Source: Actinoplanes sandaracinus
GTDB taxonomy: Bacteria; Actinomycetota; Actinomycetes; Mycobacteriales; Micromonosporaceae
NCBI RefSeq assembly: GCF_030009775.1
Contig: NZ_JASCTH010000004.1
Span: 285,660 to 349,659 of the forward strand
DNA length: 64,000 bases
Reading direction: 5' to 3'
Notes under the pieces: generated by a model
What the model was told of the DNA's origin: nothing
Databases searched by the model: none
The model's input: the letters and a program-made list of their open reading frames with translations, nothing else
Made by a program: the position numbers and the translations under genes
In this document: positions 49,221-57,614 of the stretch, piece after piece
Position numbering within the stretch: position 1 is the stretch's first letter
Layout: each line of letters begins with the position of its first letter

Positions 49221-50612
49221 ATGAAAAGCGTTGCTGCCGGCGTCGCTGCCAGTCATCCGGCGACCGCTCGCACCGGGCTGCGCGTTCTGCAGGCCGGAGG
49301 TACCGCGGCCGACGCCGCGGTGGCCGCGGTACTGGCCTGCTGCGTCGCCGAAACCGTCTACACGGGGCTCGGCGGCGGCGGGTTCGCCACCTACTTCGAC
49401 GCGGGTACTCGTGAGGTCACCTGCCTCGACTTCTTCGTCGCGGTGCCCGGCCTGGACGGCGACCGGAAACCGTCGCCGATGGTGGCCGTGGACGTGTTCT
49501 TCGGCGGGCTGCCACAGATCTACTCGATCGGCGGGGCGAGCGTGGCCGTGCCGGGAGTGCCGGCCGGGCTCGGCGAGGTGCACCGGCGCTGGGGCCGGCT
49601 GCCCTGGCCGGAGGTGGTGGCGCCGGCCGCCGGGCTGGCCCGGACCGGAGTGCTGCTGCCCGCGGCGCACGCCCGCACCCTGGAGTCGTGCGCGCCCGCG
49701 CTGGCGTATGGCGACGGGGCGGCCCTCTATCAGCCGGGCGGGCGGCTGCTCCAGGGCGACGAGCTGCTCTTCCACCCGGGGCTGGCGACCGCGATGGACG
49801 CCCTGGCCGCCGACGGGCCGGAGGTGTTCTACACCGGCGAGTACGGGAAACTGCTGTCCGAGACGGTGCGGTCGGCCGGCGGGACGATCGGGCCGGCCGA
49901 CCTGGCCGCGTACCGGGTCGAGTCGGTGGACGTGGACCACGCGACGCTCGCCGGATATCGGGTGCACGCCCGGCACGACCTGAACCGGACCATCGACACG
50001 ATCGCCACGCTGCCCGCCGACCTGTCCCGGCCCGGTCGTGCCCCGGGGGTCGCGACGGCCCTGCTCAACCGTGGTGACCAGCGGCTCGGCGACACCACCA
50101 ACGTGTCGGTGGTCGACGCCGAGGGGAACGCCTGCGTGATCACCACGACGCTGGGGCTGGGCGCCGGGGTGTGGCTGCCCGGGCTCGGCATCAACCTGAA
50201 CTCGATGCTCGGCGAGGGTGAGCTGCTCAACGGGGAGCTGGCGCCCGGGCAGCGGATGTCGTCGTATATGTGCCCGCTCGTGGTGACCGCCCCGGACGGT
50301 GGTCTCGCGGTCGCGGCCGGCTCGGCCGGCGCCTCGCGGATCCGGACCGCGCTGGTCGACACGCTGCTCGGCGTCTTGGTCGACGGGTTGAGCGTGCCCG
50401 AGGCGATCGCTCGGCCGCGCTTCCACGCGGTCGAGGACACCGTGCACGCGGAGGCCGGCTGCCCGCAGGACGAGCTGGCGGCGCTGGCGGCCGACGGCTG
50501 GCGGATCGTCGAATGGCCGGACATCAACCACTACTTCGGCGGGGTCACCGCGGTCGGCCGGACCGGCGCCGCCGGCGACCCCCGTCGCGGTGGCCTCGGT
50601 CTCCTGCTCTGA
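49221..50612 (+). CDS. Gamma-glutamyltransferase, short actinobacterial type
   Basis: This 463-residue enzyme has an N-terminal part with GLGGGGFATYFDAG and the autoprocessing Thr in RLGDTTNVSVVDAEGNACVI, with the conserved LNSMLGEGELL and GSAGASRIRTAL after it. It is shorter than the E. coli enzyme (~580) and lacks a signal peptide, so a cytoplasmic form is likely. It transfers gamma-glutamyl groups or hydrolyses them. The start is at 49221 (MKSVAAGVAASHPAT) because homology starts there. Confidence 0.92.
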   Translation: MKSVAAGVAASHPATARTGLRVLQAGGTAADAAVAAVLACCVAETVYTGLGGGGFATYFDAGTREVTCLDFFVAVPGLDGDRKPSPMVAVDVFFGGLPQIYSIGGASVAVPGVPAGLGEVHRRWGRLPWPEVVAPAAGLARTGVLLPAAHARTLESCAPALAYGDGAALYQPGGRLLQGDELLFHPGLATAMDALAADGPEVFYTGEYGKLLSETVRSAGGTIGPADLAAYRVESVDVDHATLAGYRVHARHDLNRTIDTIATLPADLSRPGRAPGVATALLNRGDQRLGDTTNVSVVDAEGNACVITTTLGLGAGVWLPGLGINLNSMLGEGELLNGELAPGQRMSSYMCPLVVTAPDGGLAVAAGSAGASRIRTALVDTLLGVLVDGLSVPEAIARPRFHAVEDTVHAEAGCPQDELAALAADGWRIVEWPDINHYFGGVTAVGRTGAAGDPRRGGLGLLL

Positions 50613-50760
50613 CAGCGCCGCCGCATCGGGGGCCGCGCCAGCCTCGGCGTCGGCGACCCCGGCGCTGTCACATGGTGCGGCGGCGCCAGTCTCGGCGTCG
50701 GCGGCTCCCGGCGCTGTCACATGGTCCGGGCGGCGATGGCCTCGGCATCGGCGGCGGTCT
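50611..50760. repeat. 49-bp degenerate duplication with inverted repeat between ggt and epimerase
   Basis: The stretch GGCGCTGTCACATGGT occurs at 50661 and 50710 (period 49). The flanking bases also match partly, and a third partial copy lies near 50638. Read on the minus strand it repeats the end of the epimerase gene (ATGTGACAGCGCC). GACAGCGCC at 50611 is the inverted copy, so the convergent ends can form a long hairpin. Confidence 0.7.
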
Positions 50761-51640
50761 CGCGCAAGGCCACGTCGAGGCTGGTGGCGGTGAGGCCGAA
50801 GGTGCGCTCGGTCAGCGACGAGTCGAGAACGAACGGCGCGTAGAACTGGTAGTCCATCTCGGCCAGCTCGCGAGCCATCGGGACGGCCAGGCCGGCCGTG
50901 CGCATCACGAAACGCGGCAGCTTGCGGACGGTCACCGGGGCCCGGCCGGTCAGTGCGCAGTAGCGGTCGGCCAGCTCACGAATGGTGACCGGGGCGGGTG
51001 AGGGCACGTGCCACGCCTTGCCGTGCGCCCGCTCGTCACCGGCCAGTGTGATCAGCGTGCGGGCCATGTCGCCGACGTAGGTGAAGCTGTGCGGCAGATC
51101 GGGGTCGCCCGGGGCCCAGGCGGTGCGGTTCGCGTTCATCGCCGGAAGCAGCACCGTCGAGAAGATCCCGACCGCGCCGGCGCCGAGATAGTCGGAGGCG
51201 CGGGCCTCGATGGCGCGCACGCCGCTGTCCAGGGCGTCCTGCCACATCCGATTGCGGATGCGGCCCTTGCGGCCGGTCGCGGCGAGCGGGGTGCTCTCGG
51301 TCATCAGGCCACCGGGCCGGGGTCCGTATCCGTACAGGTTTCCGGTGATGGCGTAGACGGCGCCGGCCGACCTGGCGGCGGCGATCATCGCGTTGTTCAT
51401 CGGGAACCACTTCTCGGCCCACTCGGTGTACTTCGGGTTCGCGCAGTTGTAGACCACCTCGGCGCCCTGGGCCAGCTCGGTCAGGCGACGCGCGTCGGCG
51501 GCGTCGGCGGCGGCCCGCTCGATCAGCGGGTGGGCGGGCCCGCTGCCGCTGCGCGTGACGATGCGGACGCGCTCGCCGCGCTGGGCGAGCACGGTGGCGA
51601 CGGTGGAGCCGATCGGACCGGAACCGATGACGAGGTGCAT
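50717..51640 (-). CDS. NAD-dependent epimerase/dehydratase-like protein
   Basis: This 307-residue Rossmann protein has a nucleotide loop GSGPIGSTVATVLAQRG and a short-chain-dehydrogenase-like core. The usual YxxxK is replaced by YGYGPRPGG region residues, so it may not be a normal SDR; NmrA/epimerase-type is possible. The C-terminal region ends AADAEAIAARTM. It is divergent from a TetR gene, with two palindromic operators in the gap, so it is a probable target of that regulator. Confidence 0.82.
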   Translation of the reverse strand: MHLVIGSGPIGSTVATVLAQRGERVRIVTRSGSGPAHPLIERAAADAADARRLTELAQGAEVVYNCANPKYTEWAEKWFPMNNAMIAAARSAGAVYAITGNLYGYGPRPGGLMTESTPLAATGRKGRIRNRMWQDALDSGVRAIEARASDYLGAGAVGIFSTVLLPAMNANRTAWAPGDPDLPHSFTYVGDMARTLITLAGDERAHGKAWHVPSPAPVTIRELADRYCALTGRAPVTVRKLPRFVMRTAGLAVPMARELAEMDYQFYAPFVLDSSLTERTFGLTATSLDVALRETAADAEAIAARTM

Positions 51641-51655
51641 GGCATTCTCCTTTGC

Positions 51656-51721
51656 GAGCAGTGCTCTCTAACAAGAACAACGATCGCATACGCCTGCCCA
51701 CATTTGCAAGAGCAGTGCTCT
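51656..51721. promoter_or_regulatory. two palindromic TetR-type operators
   Basis: Identical cores GAGCAGTGCTCT lie at 51656-51667 and 51709-51721 (the second extends to AGAGCAGTGCTCT), each a near-perfect palindrome with a 1-base centre, 54 bases apart. They occupy the divergent gap between the epimerase and the TetR gene. Their placement and symmetry indicate operators for the TetR protein. Confidence 0.85.
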
Positions 51722-51742
51722 CGATATGGCACACTGGTCCGC

Positions 51743-52426
51743 ATGAGTGCCGCCAACCTGCGCGCCCGTGTCCGGGCCGAGATGACCGAAGAGATCAAGG
51801 CGGTGGCCAAGCGCCACCTGGCCACCGAAGGGGCGAACCTGTCGTTGCGGGCCGTCGCCCGCGACCTCGGCATGGCCTCGTCGGCCGTCTACCGGTACTT
51901 CGCCAGCCGGGACGAACTACTCACCGCGTTGATCATCGACGCGTACGACGCGGTCGGCGACACCGCCGAGCAGGCCGCCGCCGCAGCCGGGAGCCCCCTG
52001 CAGAAGTGGCTCGCGGCCGGGCACGCGGCACGGGAGTGGGCGCTGGCCAACCCGCACGAGTGGGCGCTGATCTACGGCAGTCCGGTGCCGGGTTACGCGG
52101 CGCCGAAGGACACCGTCGAGCCGGCCACCCGGGTGCTGCTCCTGCTGGGGGCGATCGTCGCGGAGGCGTACCGGGCCGGGACCGTCGCCGAGCGTGAGCC
52201 GCTCACCGGCCGGTTCGCCGAGGAGATCGTGCCACTCGCGGCCACCTACTATCCGGATCTGCCGCCGCGCCTCATCGCCGACACCATCGCCGCCTTCTTC
52301 CAGGTCTGCGGCGCCATCAGCTACGAACTCTTCGGACAGCTCAACAACGGGATCGTGGAGGACCGCCGGGGCTTCTTCGACTATCAACTGCGGGCGGCGG
52401 CGAAGCTGGCCGGACTCACCGGATAG
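51743..52426 (+). CDS. TetR-family regulator of the divergent epimerase
   Basis: This 227-residue protein has an N-terminal HTH with LSLRAVARDLGMASSAVYRYF and ASRDELLTALIIDAYDAVGD. The C-terminal ligand domain (TetR_C_33-like WHG-type by length) is variable. The ATG at 51743 is preceded by operator 2. It is divergent from the epimerase gene and most likely represses it and itself; the ligand is unknown. Its 3' end overlaps the alkyltransferase-like gene by 11 bases. Confidence 0.93.
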   Translation: MSAANLRARVRAEMTEEIKAVAKRHLATEGANLSLRAVARDLGMASSAVYRYFASRDELLTALIIDAYDAVGDTAEQAAAAAGSPLQKWLAAGHAAREWALANPHEWALIYGSPVPGYAAPKDTVEPATRVLLLLGAIVAEAYRAGTVAEREPLTGRFAEEIVPLAATYYPDLPPRLIADTIAAFFQVCGAISYELFGQLNNGIVEDRRGFFDYQLRAAAKLAGLTG

Positions 52427-52727
52427 CGGGCATCCAGCCGGCGTCCGCCATCAGCACCCGGTCACCGCGCATCGGCACGCCCTCAGCGGTGAGAAGCGCC
52501 TTAGCCCGGGCCTCGAGACCGGGCGGGAGCCGGCCACCGCCGCTGCACACCCGGTACCACGGGACACCGCCGCCGTGCAGGGCCATGATCCGGCCGACCT
52601 GCCGGGGCGAGTTACGGCCGGAACGCTCGGCGAGGGCGTCAGCGATCGCGCCGTACGACATGACCCGCCCCTCCGGGATGCTCTCCACCAGGGCCAGAAC
52701 CTCTTCGACGTACTCCTGCGGTGTCAT
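52416..52727 (-). CDS. Alkyltransferase-like protein (ATL), catalytic Cys replaced
   Basis: This 103-residue single-domain protein is related to O6-methylguanine methyltransferase. It has an HTH-like MSYGAIADALAERSGRNSPR with the Arg finger, and GGGVPWYRVCSGGGRLP where PCHR is normal. Trp replaces the alkyl-acceptor Cys, as in ATL proteins, so it binds alkylated DNA and probably recruits nucleotide excision repair, with no transfer. Start at 52727 (MTPQEYVEEVLAL). Confidence 0.9.
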   Translation of the reverse strand: MTPQEYVEEVLALVESIPEGRVMSYGAIADALAERSGRNSPRQVGRIMALHGGGVPWYRVCSGGGRLPPGLEARAKALLTAEGVPMRGDRVLMADAGWMPAIR

Positions 52728-52780
52728 CAACCGCCACGATATGGGATCTGACAACGATCGACACCGGCCTGCCGAGCACA

Positions 52781-53902
52781 ATGGGCCTGGTGCGGGAAGT
52801 GGTTACCGGCGCGCGCCGGATCGTGGTCAAGGTGGGGTCGTCCTCGCTGACCACCGCGGCGGGCGGCATCGACGAGCAACGGATCGACGCCCTCGTCGAC
52901 GTCCTGGGCGCGCTGGCGACCGGTGGACGTGAGGTGGTCCTGGTCTCCAGCGGCGCGATCGCCGCCGGGCTCGCCCCGCTCCACCTGCGCCGCCGGCCGC
53001 GCGACCTGGCCACCCAGCAGGCCGCCGCCTCCGTCGGGCAGGGGCTGCTGATCGGGCGCTACGCGGCCGGGTTCGCCCGCCACGGCCTGACGGTCGGACA
53101 GGTGCTGCTCACCGTGGACGACGTGACCCGGCGGGCGCACTATCGCAACGCGTACCGCACTCTGCGCAAACTGCTCGACCTCGGCGCCCTGCCGATCGTC
53201 AACGAGAACGACACGGTCGCCACCGAGGAGATCCGGTTCGGCGACAACGACCGGCTGGCCGCGCTCGTCGCCGCCCTGGCCGACGCCGACCTGCTGGTGC
53301 TGCTCTCCGATGTGGACGCGCTCTACACCGGCAACCCGGCCGACCCCTCCTCGCGACGGATTCCGCTGGTCCGCGGCGACTCCGACCTGTCTCAGGTGGC
53401 GATCGGGTCGGCCGGCAAGTCCGGCGTCGGCACCGGCGGCATGGTGACCAAGGTCGAAGCGGCCCGGATCGCCACCGGCTTCGGCATCCCGGTCGTGCTG
53501 ACCGCGGCGCCGCTGGCCGGGGCGGCGCTCGCCGGCGACGAGGTCGGCACCCTCTTCGAAGCGGCGGCGACCCGGCCCGCCGCCCGGCTGTTCTGGCTGG
53601 CCCACGCCACCTCCCCCCGTGGTCGCCTGCACCTCGACGCCGGCGCCGTCGCGGCCGTGGTCGCCCGGCGCAAATCACTGCTGCCGGCCGGCATCACCGC
53701 GGTCGACGGCTCCTTCGCCGCCGGCGATCCGGTGGACCTGGTGGACGCCGGATCCGGTACGCCGGTGGCGCGCGGCCTGGTCAACTACGACGCGGTCGAA
53801 CTGCCGGCGCTACTCGGACGATCCACACCCGAGTTGGCCGCGGCGCTGGGGCCGGGCTATGAACGAGAGGTCGTCCACCGTGACGATCTGGTGCTGCTTT
53901 AG
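52781..53902 (+). CDS. proB: Glutamate 5-kinase
   Basis: ProB phosphorylates glutamate in proline synthesis. It has 373 residues: RRIVVKVGSSSLTT, VSSGAIAAGLAPLHLRRRPR, NENDTVATEEIRFGDND, GTGGMVTKVEAARIA and a C-terminal PUA domain (ARRKSLLPAGITAVDGSF). The start is uncertain: ATG 52781 or GTG 52790, neither with a clear ribosome site. It is followed by proA with a 40-base gap. Confidence 0.96.
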   Translation: MGLVREVVTGARRIVVKVGSSSLTTAAGGIDEQRIDALVDVLGALATGGREVVLVSSGAIAAGLAPLHLRRRPRDLATQQAAASVGQGLLIGRYAAGFARHGLTVGQVLLTVDDVTRRAHYRNAYRTLRKLLDLGALPIVNENDTVATEEIRFGDNDRLAALVAALADADLLVLLSDVDALYTGNPADPSSRRIPLVRGDSDLSQVAIGSAGKSGVGTGGMVTKVEAARIATGFGIPVVLTAAPLAGAALAGDEVGTLFEAAATRPAARLFWLAHATSPRGRLHLDAGAVAAVVARRKSLLPAGITAVDGSFAAGDPVDLVDAGSGTPVARGLVNYDAVELPALLGRSTPELAAALGPGYEREVVHRDDLVLL

Positions 53903-53942
53903 ACGTACCCCACCCTGGTCTTGATCTGAGGAAAGGTTTGCC

Positions 53943-55184
53943 ATGAGTGTGCTGGAACAGGCAGCCGCAGCGCGGGTCGCCGCGATCGACCTGGCCGGAG
54001 CCACCCGCGCCGAGAAGGACCGGGCACTCCTGCTGATGGCCGACCGCCTGGTCGAGCGGACCGACGACATCGTGCACGCCAACGGCGTCGACATCGCGAA
54101 CGCCCGGGAGAACGGCCTCTCCGAGTCGGTGATCGACCGGCTGGCGCTCGACCCGGAGCGGGTCGCCGCGATGGCCGACGGCCTGCGCCAGCTCGCCGCC
54201 CTGCCCGACCCGGTCGGTGACGTGGTGCGCGGATCGACCCTGGCCAACGGGCTGGAACTGCGGCAGGTCCGGGTGCCGTTCGGGGTGGTCGGCATGATCT
54301 ACGAGGGCCGGCCGAACGTGACGGCCGACGCCGCCGGCATCTGCCTCAAGTCCGGCAACGCGGCTCTGCTGCGCGGCTCGGGTTCGGCCTTCTCGTCGAA
54401 CGCGGCCATCGTCTCGGTGCTGCGCAAGGCGGTCGCCGACGCCGGCCTGCCGGCCAACACGATCCAGTTGCTCGACGCCACCACCCGCGACTCGGTGAAG
54501 GAGCTGATGCGTGCCCGCGGCCTCGTCGACGTGCTGATCCCGCGCGGCGGCGCCTCGCTGATCAAGACGGTGGTCGAGCAGTCCACGGTGCCGGTGATCG
54601 AAACCGGAGTGGGCAACTGCCACGTCTACGTGGACTCGGCCGCCGACCTGGAGAAGGCGCTGGGCGTCACGCTCAACTCGAAGACCCAGCGATACTCCAC
54701 CTGCAACACCGCCGAGTCGCTGCTGGTGCACGTCGAGATCGCCGACACGTTCCTGCCGCTGATCCTGTCGTCGCTGGCCGAGGCGGGTGTCACGGTGCAC
54801 GGCGACGCCCGTGTCTCCGGCTACAGCGATGCGGTGGTCACCGCCACCGAAGAGGACTGGGGTACGGAATACCTGTCCCCCGACATCTCGGTCGCCGTCG
54901 TCGACTCCCTGGACGACGCCTTGGACCACATCCGCCGGTACGGCACCGGCCACACCGAGGCCATCGTCAGCGAATCGACCACCGCGACCCGTCGTTTCGT
55001 CGCCGGCGTGGACGCCGCGGCCGTGATGGTGAACGCGTCGACCCGCTTCACCGACGGCGGCGAGTTCGGGTTCGGCGCGGAGATCGGCATCAGCACGCAG
55101 AAACTGCACGCCCGTGGCCCGATGGGCCTGCCGGAGCTGACGTCCACGAAGTACGTCGTCACCGGCAACGGCCACACTCGCTGA
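53943..55184 (+). CDS. proA: Glutamate-5-semialdehyde dehydrogenase
   Basis: ProA reduces glutamyl phosphate to glutamate semialdehyde, the step after ProB. It has 413 residues: [33 protein letters not shown], the catalytic Cys in [16 protein letters not shown], and the C-terminal [28 protein letters not shown] precedes its ATG. It completes a proBA operon. Confidence 0.97.
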   Translation: MSVLEQAAAARVAAIDLAGATRAEKDRALLLMADRLVERTDDIVHANGVDIANARENGLSESVIDRLALDPERVAAMADGLRQLAALPDPVGDVVRGSTLANGLELRQVRVPFGVVGMIYEGRPNVTADAAGICLKSGNAALLRGSGSAFSSNAAIVSVLRKAVADAGLPANTIQLLDATTRDSVKELMRARGLVDVLIPRGGASLIKTVVEQSTVPVIETGVGNCHVYVDSAADLEKALGVTLNSKTQRYSTCNTAESLLVHVEIADTFLPLILSSLAEAGVTVHGDARVSGYSDAVVTATEEDWGTEYLSPDISVAVVDSLDDALDHIRRYGTGHTEAIVSESTTATRRFVAGVDAAAVMVNASTRFTDGGEFGFGAEIGISTQKLHARGPMGLPELTSTKYVVTGNGHTR

Positions 55185-55255
55185 GGCCGACTCCGGCTGG
55201 GGGCCTTTCGGTGATAGTCGCCGGCGGGTCGCGGTCCGACGCTACGGTCGGGCTC

Positions 55256-55426
55256 GTGGACATCTTCGAGGACGACGAAACCACCGAGCCGGCGCCGGAC
55301 CGGGGCCTGTGGCGTTACGTGGCGACACAGAGCAGCATGCTTCTCCTCGCCGGAGCCGTGGCCGTCGGCGTCATCGTCATGGTCGCGGTGGTGCTGCTCT
55401 CGCTCTATGTCGGCGTCATGGACTGA
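55256..55426 (+). CDS. 56-residue membrane protein, unknown
   Basis: It begins at GTG 55256 (VDIFEDDETTEPAPDRG): an acidic N-terminus and one long helix (MLLLAGAVAVGVIVMVAVVL) to the end. It follows proA by 70 bases on the same strand. Upstream in-frame codons from 55211 look non-coding. The family is not recognised. Confidence 0.6.
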   Translation: MDIFEDDETTEPAPDRGLWRYVATQSSMLLLAGAVAVGVIVMVAVVLLSLYVGVMD

Positions 55427-55432
55427 GTGGTC

Positions 55433-56236
55433 TCACCGGCAGGCGCGCAGGGCGGTCAGCGTCGTGTTCACGTCGAAGAGCGGGCCCTCGTTGCTGTCCC
55501 ACCCACCGTCGGGGCGCTGCGTCGCGGCCAGCCGCTTGCGGGCGCTCTGCAACAGCCAGTCGTCACCCAGGTTGACCCGCCGCAGGGCCGCCGCCATCGA
55601 CGCCACATCGGCCGGCGACATGTCCGGCAGACGGTCGCCGAGGACCTGCTGCACCCGCGCCGACTCGTAGAAGAACTGCTGCTGGTGCAGCAACCCGGCG
55701 GCGTGCCACCCGACGGCCAGGAACGACGGCCACGTGCCGTCCGGGCGGATCTCGGAGACCACCCAGGTCGCCGCGGCACGCAGCACGTCGGCCCACGGCG
55801 TCCGGGTCTGATAGGGGTCGATCTCGACGGCCGCGGCGGTGAGCCAGAAGCCCGCTACCGAGGTCTGGTAGAGGGTCGCCTCCGGGTCGCCGGGCAGCGC
55901 CCAGGCCGGCGCCTCCCCGGCCAGCGACTCGTGCTCCTGCCAGGTGCCGTCGCCGCGCTGCGCGGCGGCCAGCCAGTGCAGGGCCTGCACCCCGACAGCG
56001 CTGTTCAGAGCGCCGATGTCGTCGAGCTCGGCGAGGCGGTAACAGGTGGCGTCGATCGACGGGATGGCGCCCTCGACCGAGGCCGGCCAGCCGCCCTCGG
56101 GCATCTGCCCGGCGGCGACCCGCTCCACCGCCTCCGGCGGAGCCGGCTGCCCTGTCCGGAGGTGCGACAACCGCGCCCGTTCCACCGGATCACCATGAGC
56201 GACCACGTAGCCGATCGCGGCGTCTATATCGATCAC
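55433..56236 (-). CDS. Prenyltransferase/squalene-cyclase repeat protein
   Basis: This 267-residue all-helical protein has QW-type repeats (QMPEGGWPASV, QRGDGTWQEHE, RPDGTWPSF, QRPDGGWDSNEG). The alpha-barrel fold is shared with terpene cyclases, but no DxDD or DxD acid motif was found, so catalysis is doubtful. It could be a protein-interaction or lipid-binding scaffold. It is separated from moeZ by a strong hairpin. Confidence 0.8.
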   Translation of the reverse strand: MIDIDAAIGYVVAHGDPVERARLSHLRTGQPAPPEAVERVAAGQMPEGGWPASVEGAIPSIDATCYRLAELDDIGALNSAVGVQALHWLAAAQRGDGTWQEHESLAGEAPAWALPGDPEATLYQTSVAGFWLTAAAVEIDPYQTRTPWADVLRAAATWVVSEIRPDGTWPSFLAVGWHAAGLLHQQQFFYESARVQQVLGDRLPDMSPADVASMAAALRRVNLGDDWLLQSARKRLAATQRPDGGWDSNEGPLFDVNTTLTALRACR

Positions 56237-56283
56237 GGTAAAGACGGTACCGGCCGATCCTGTGGAGCGCAGGCCAGTTCCAT

Positions 56284-56313
56284 CCAGGGAGTCACCCGAA
56301 GGTGACTCCCTGG
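56284..56313 (-). terminator. moeZ terminator hairpin
   Basis: A perfect 13-bp stem CCAGGGAGTCACC / GGTGACTCCCTGG with a CGAA loop sits 10 bases past the moeZ stop. It is the longest perfect stem among the isolated terminators here. Confidence 0.85.
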
Positions 56314-56323
56314 ACCCGTGAGA

Positions 56324-57505
56324 TCAGTACGACGGCAACGACGGGTCGACCGTGTTGACCCAGGAGACGATGCCGCCCTGGACGTGCACGGCGTCCTTGA
56401 AGCCGGCCACCTTGATCGCGGCGAGGGCCTCGGCCGAGCGCACGCCCGACTTGCAGTGCAGCACGATCTGCCGGTCCTGCGGGAACTTCGCGAGCGCCTC
56501 GCCGGACAGGATCTCGCCCTTGGGGATCAGGACGGCGCCGGGGATCCGGTTGATCTCCCACTCGGCGGGCTCGCGGACGTCGACCAGGAACAGGTCCTTG
56601 CCGCTGTCCTGCCACTCCTTGAGCTCGCGGGCGGTGATCGTCGAGCCGGTGACCGCCTCCTGCGCCTCCTCGGAGACCGCGCCGCAGAAGTCCTCGTAGT
56701 CCTCCAGCAGGTCGGTGACCGTCGGGTTCTCGCCGCAGAGCGCGCAGTTCGGGTCCTTGCGAACCTTGATCTTGCGGTACTCCATCTCCAGGGCGTCGTA
56801 GACCATCAGGCGCCCGACCAGCGGCTCACCGATGCCGGTGATCAGCTTGATCGCCTCGTTGACCTGGATCGAGCCGATCGACGCGCAGAGCACGCCGAGG
56901 ACGCCGCCCTCGGCGCAGCTCGGGACCATGCCGGGCGGCGGGGGCTCCGGGTAGAGGCAGCGGTAGCAGGGACCGTGCTCCTCCCAGAAGACCGAGGCCT
57001 GGCCGTCGAAACGGTAGATCGAGCCCCAGACATAGGGCTTGCCGAGCAGCACCGCGGCGTCGTTGACCATGTAACGGGTCGCGAAGTTGTCGGTGCCGTC
57101 GACGATCAGGTCGTACTGGCTGAAGATCTCTTTGACGTTGTCGCGGTCCAGCGCGGTGTTGTGGATGACCACATTCACCAGCGGGTTGACCTCGGCGATG
57201 CTCCGCGCCGCCGACTCCGCCTTGGGCGTGCCGATGTCGGAGACACCATGAATGATCTGGCGCTGAAGGTTCGACTCGTCAACGGTGTCGAAGTCGATGA
57301 TGCCGAGCGTGCCCACGCCGGCCGCGGCCAGGTAGAGCAGGGTCGGCGAGCCGAGGCCGCCCGCGCCGACGGCGAGGACCTTGGCGTTCTTGAGCCGCTT
57401 CTGCCCGTCCATCCCGACGTCGGGGATGATCAGGTGACGCGAATAGCGCCGGATCTCGTCGATGCTCAGCTCAGCGGCCGGCTCGACGAGCGGGGGCAGA
57501 GCCAC
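56324..57505 (-). CDS. moeZ: Adenylyltransferase/sulfurtransferase MoeZ
   Basis: This 393-residue fusion has an E1-like adenylating domain (residues 1-270: VLAVGAGGLGSPTLLYLAAA, the DNFATRY motif, zinc-site Cys pairs such as NCALCGEN and a later Cys) and a C-terminal rhodanese with the catalytic Cys in VLHCKSGVRSAEAL. In actinobacteria it activates and sulfurates CysO, ThiS and MoaD-type carrier proteins for cysteine, thiamine and molybdopterin synthesis. It is transcribed away from proBA. Confidence 0.95.
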   Translation of the reverse strand: MALPPLVEPAAELSIDEIRRYSRHLIIPDVGMDGQKRLKNAKVLAVGAGGLGSPTLLYLAAAGVGTLGIIDFDTVDESNLQRQIIHGVSDIGTPKAESAARSIAEVNPLVNVVIHNTALDRDNVKEIFSQYDLIVDGTDNFATRYMVNDAAVLLGKPYVWGSIYRFDGQASVFWEEHGPCYRCLYPEPPPPGMVPSCAEGGVLGVLCASIGSIQVNEAIKLITGIGEPLVGRLMVYDALEMEYRKIKVRKDPNCALCGENPTVTDLLEDYEDFCGAVSEEAQEAVTGSTITARELKEWQDSGKDLFLVDVREPAEWEINRIPGAVLIPKGEILSGEALAKFPQDRQIVLHCKSGVRSAEALAAIKVAGFKDAVHVQGGIVSWVNTVDPSLPSY

Positions 57506-57614
57506 AGTTCACTCCCCGGGTTCGGTGGTAAGGATCGCCGCCCATTGTTGCTCGATTCGCACGACGGCATCCATGACGTTGGCCACGGCCCGACATGCGG
57601 GATCGCGGAATAAC

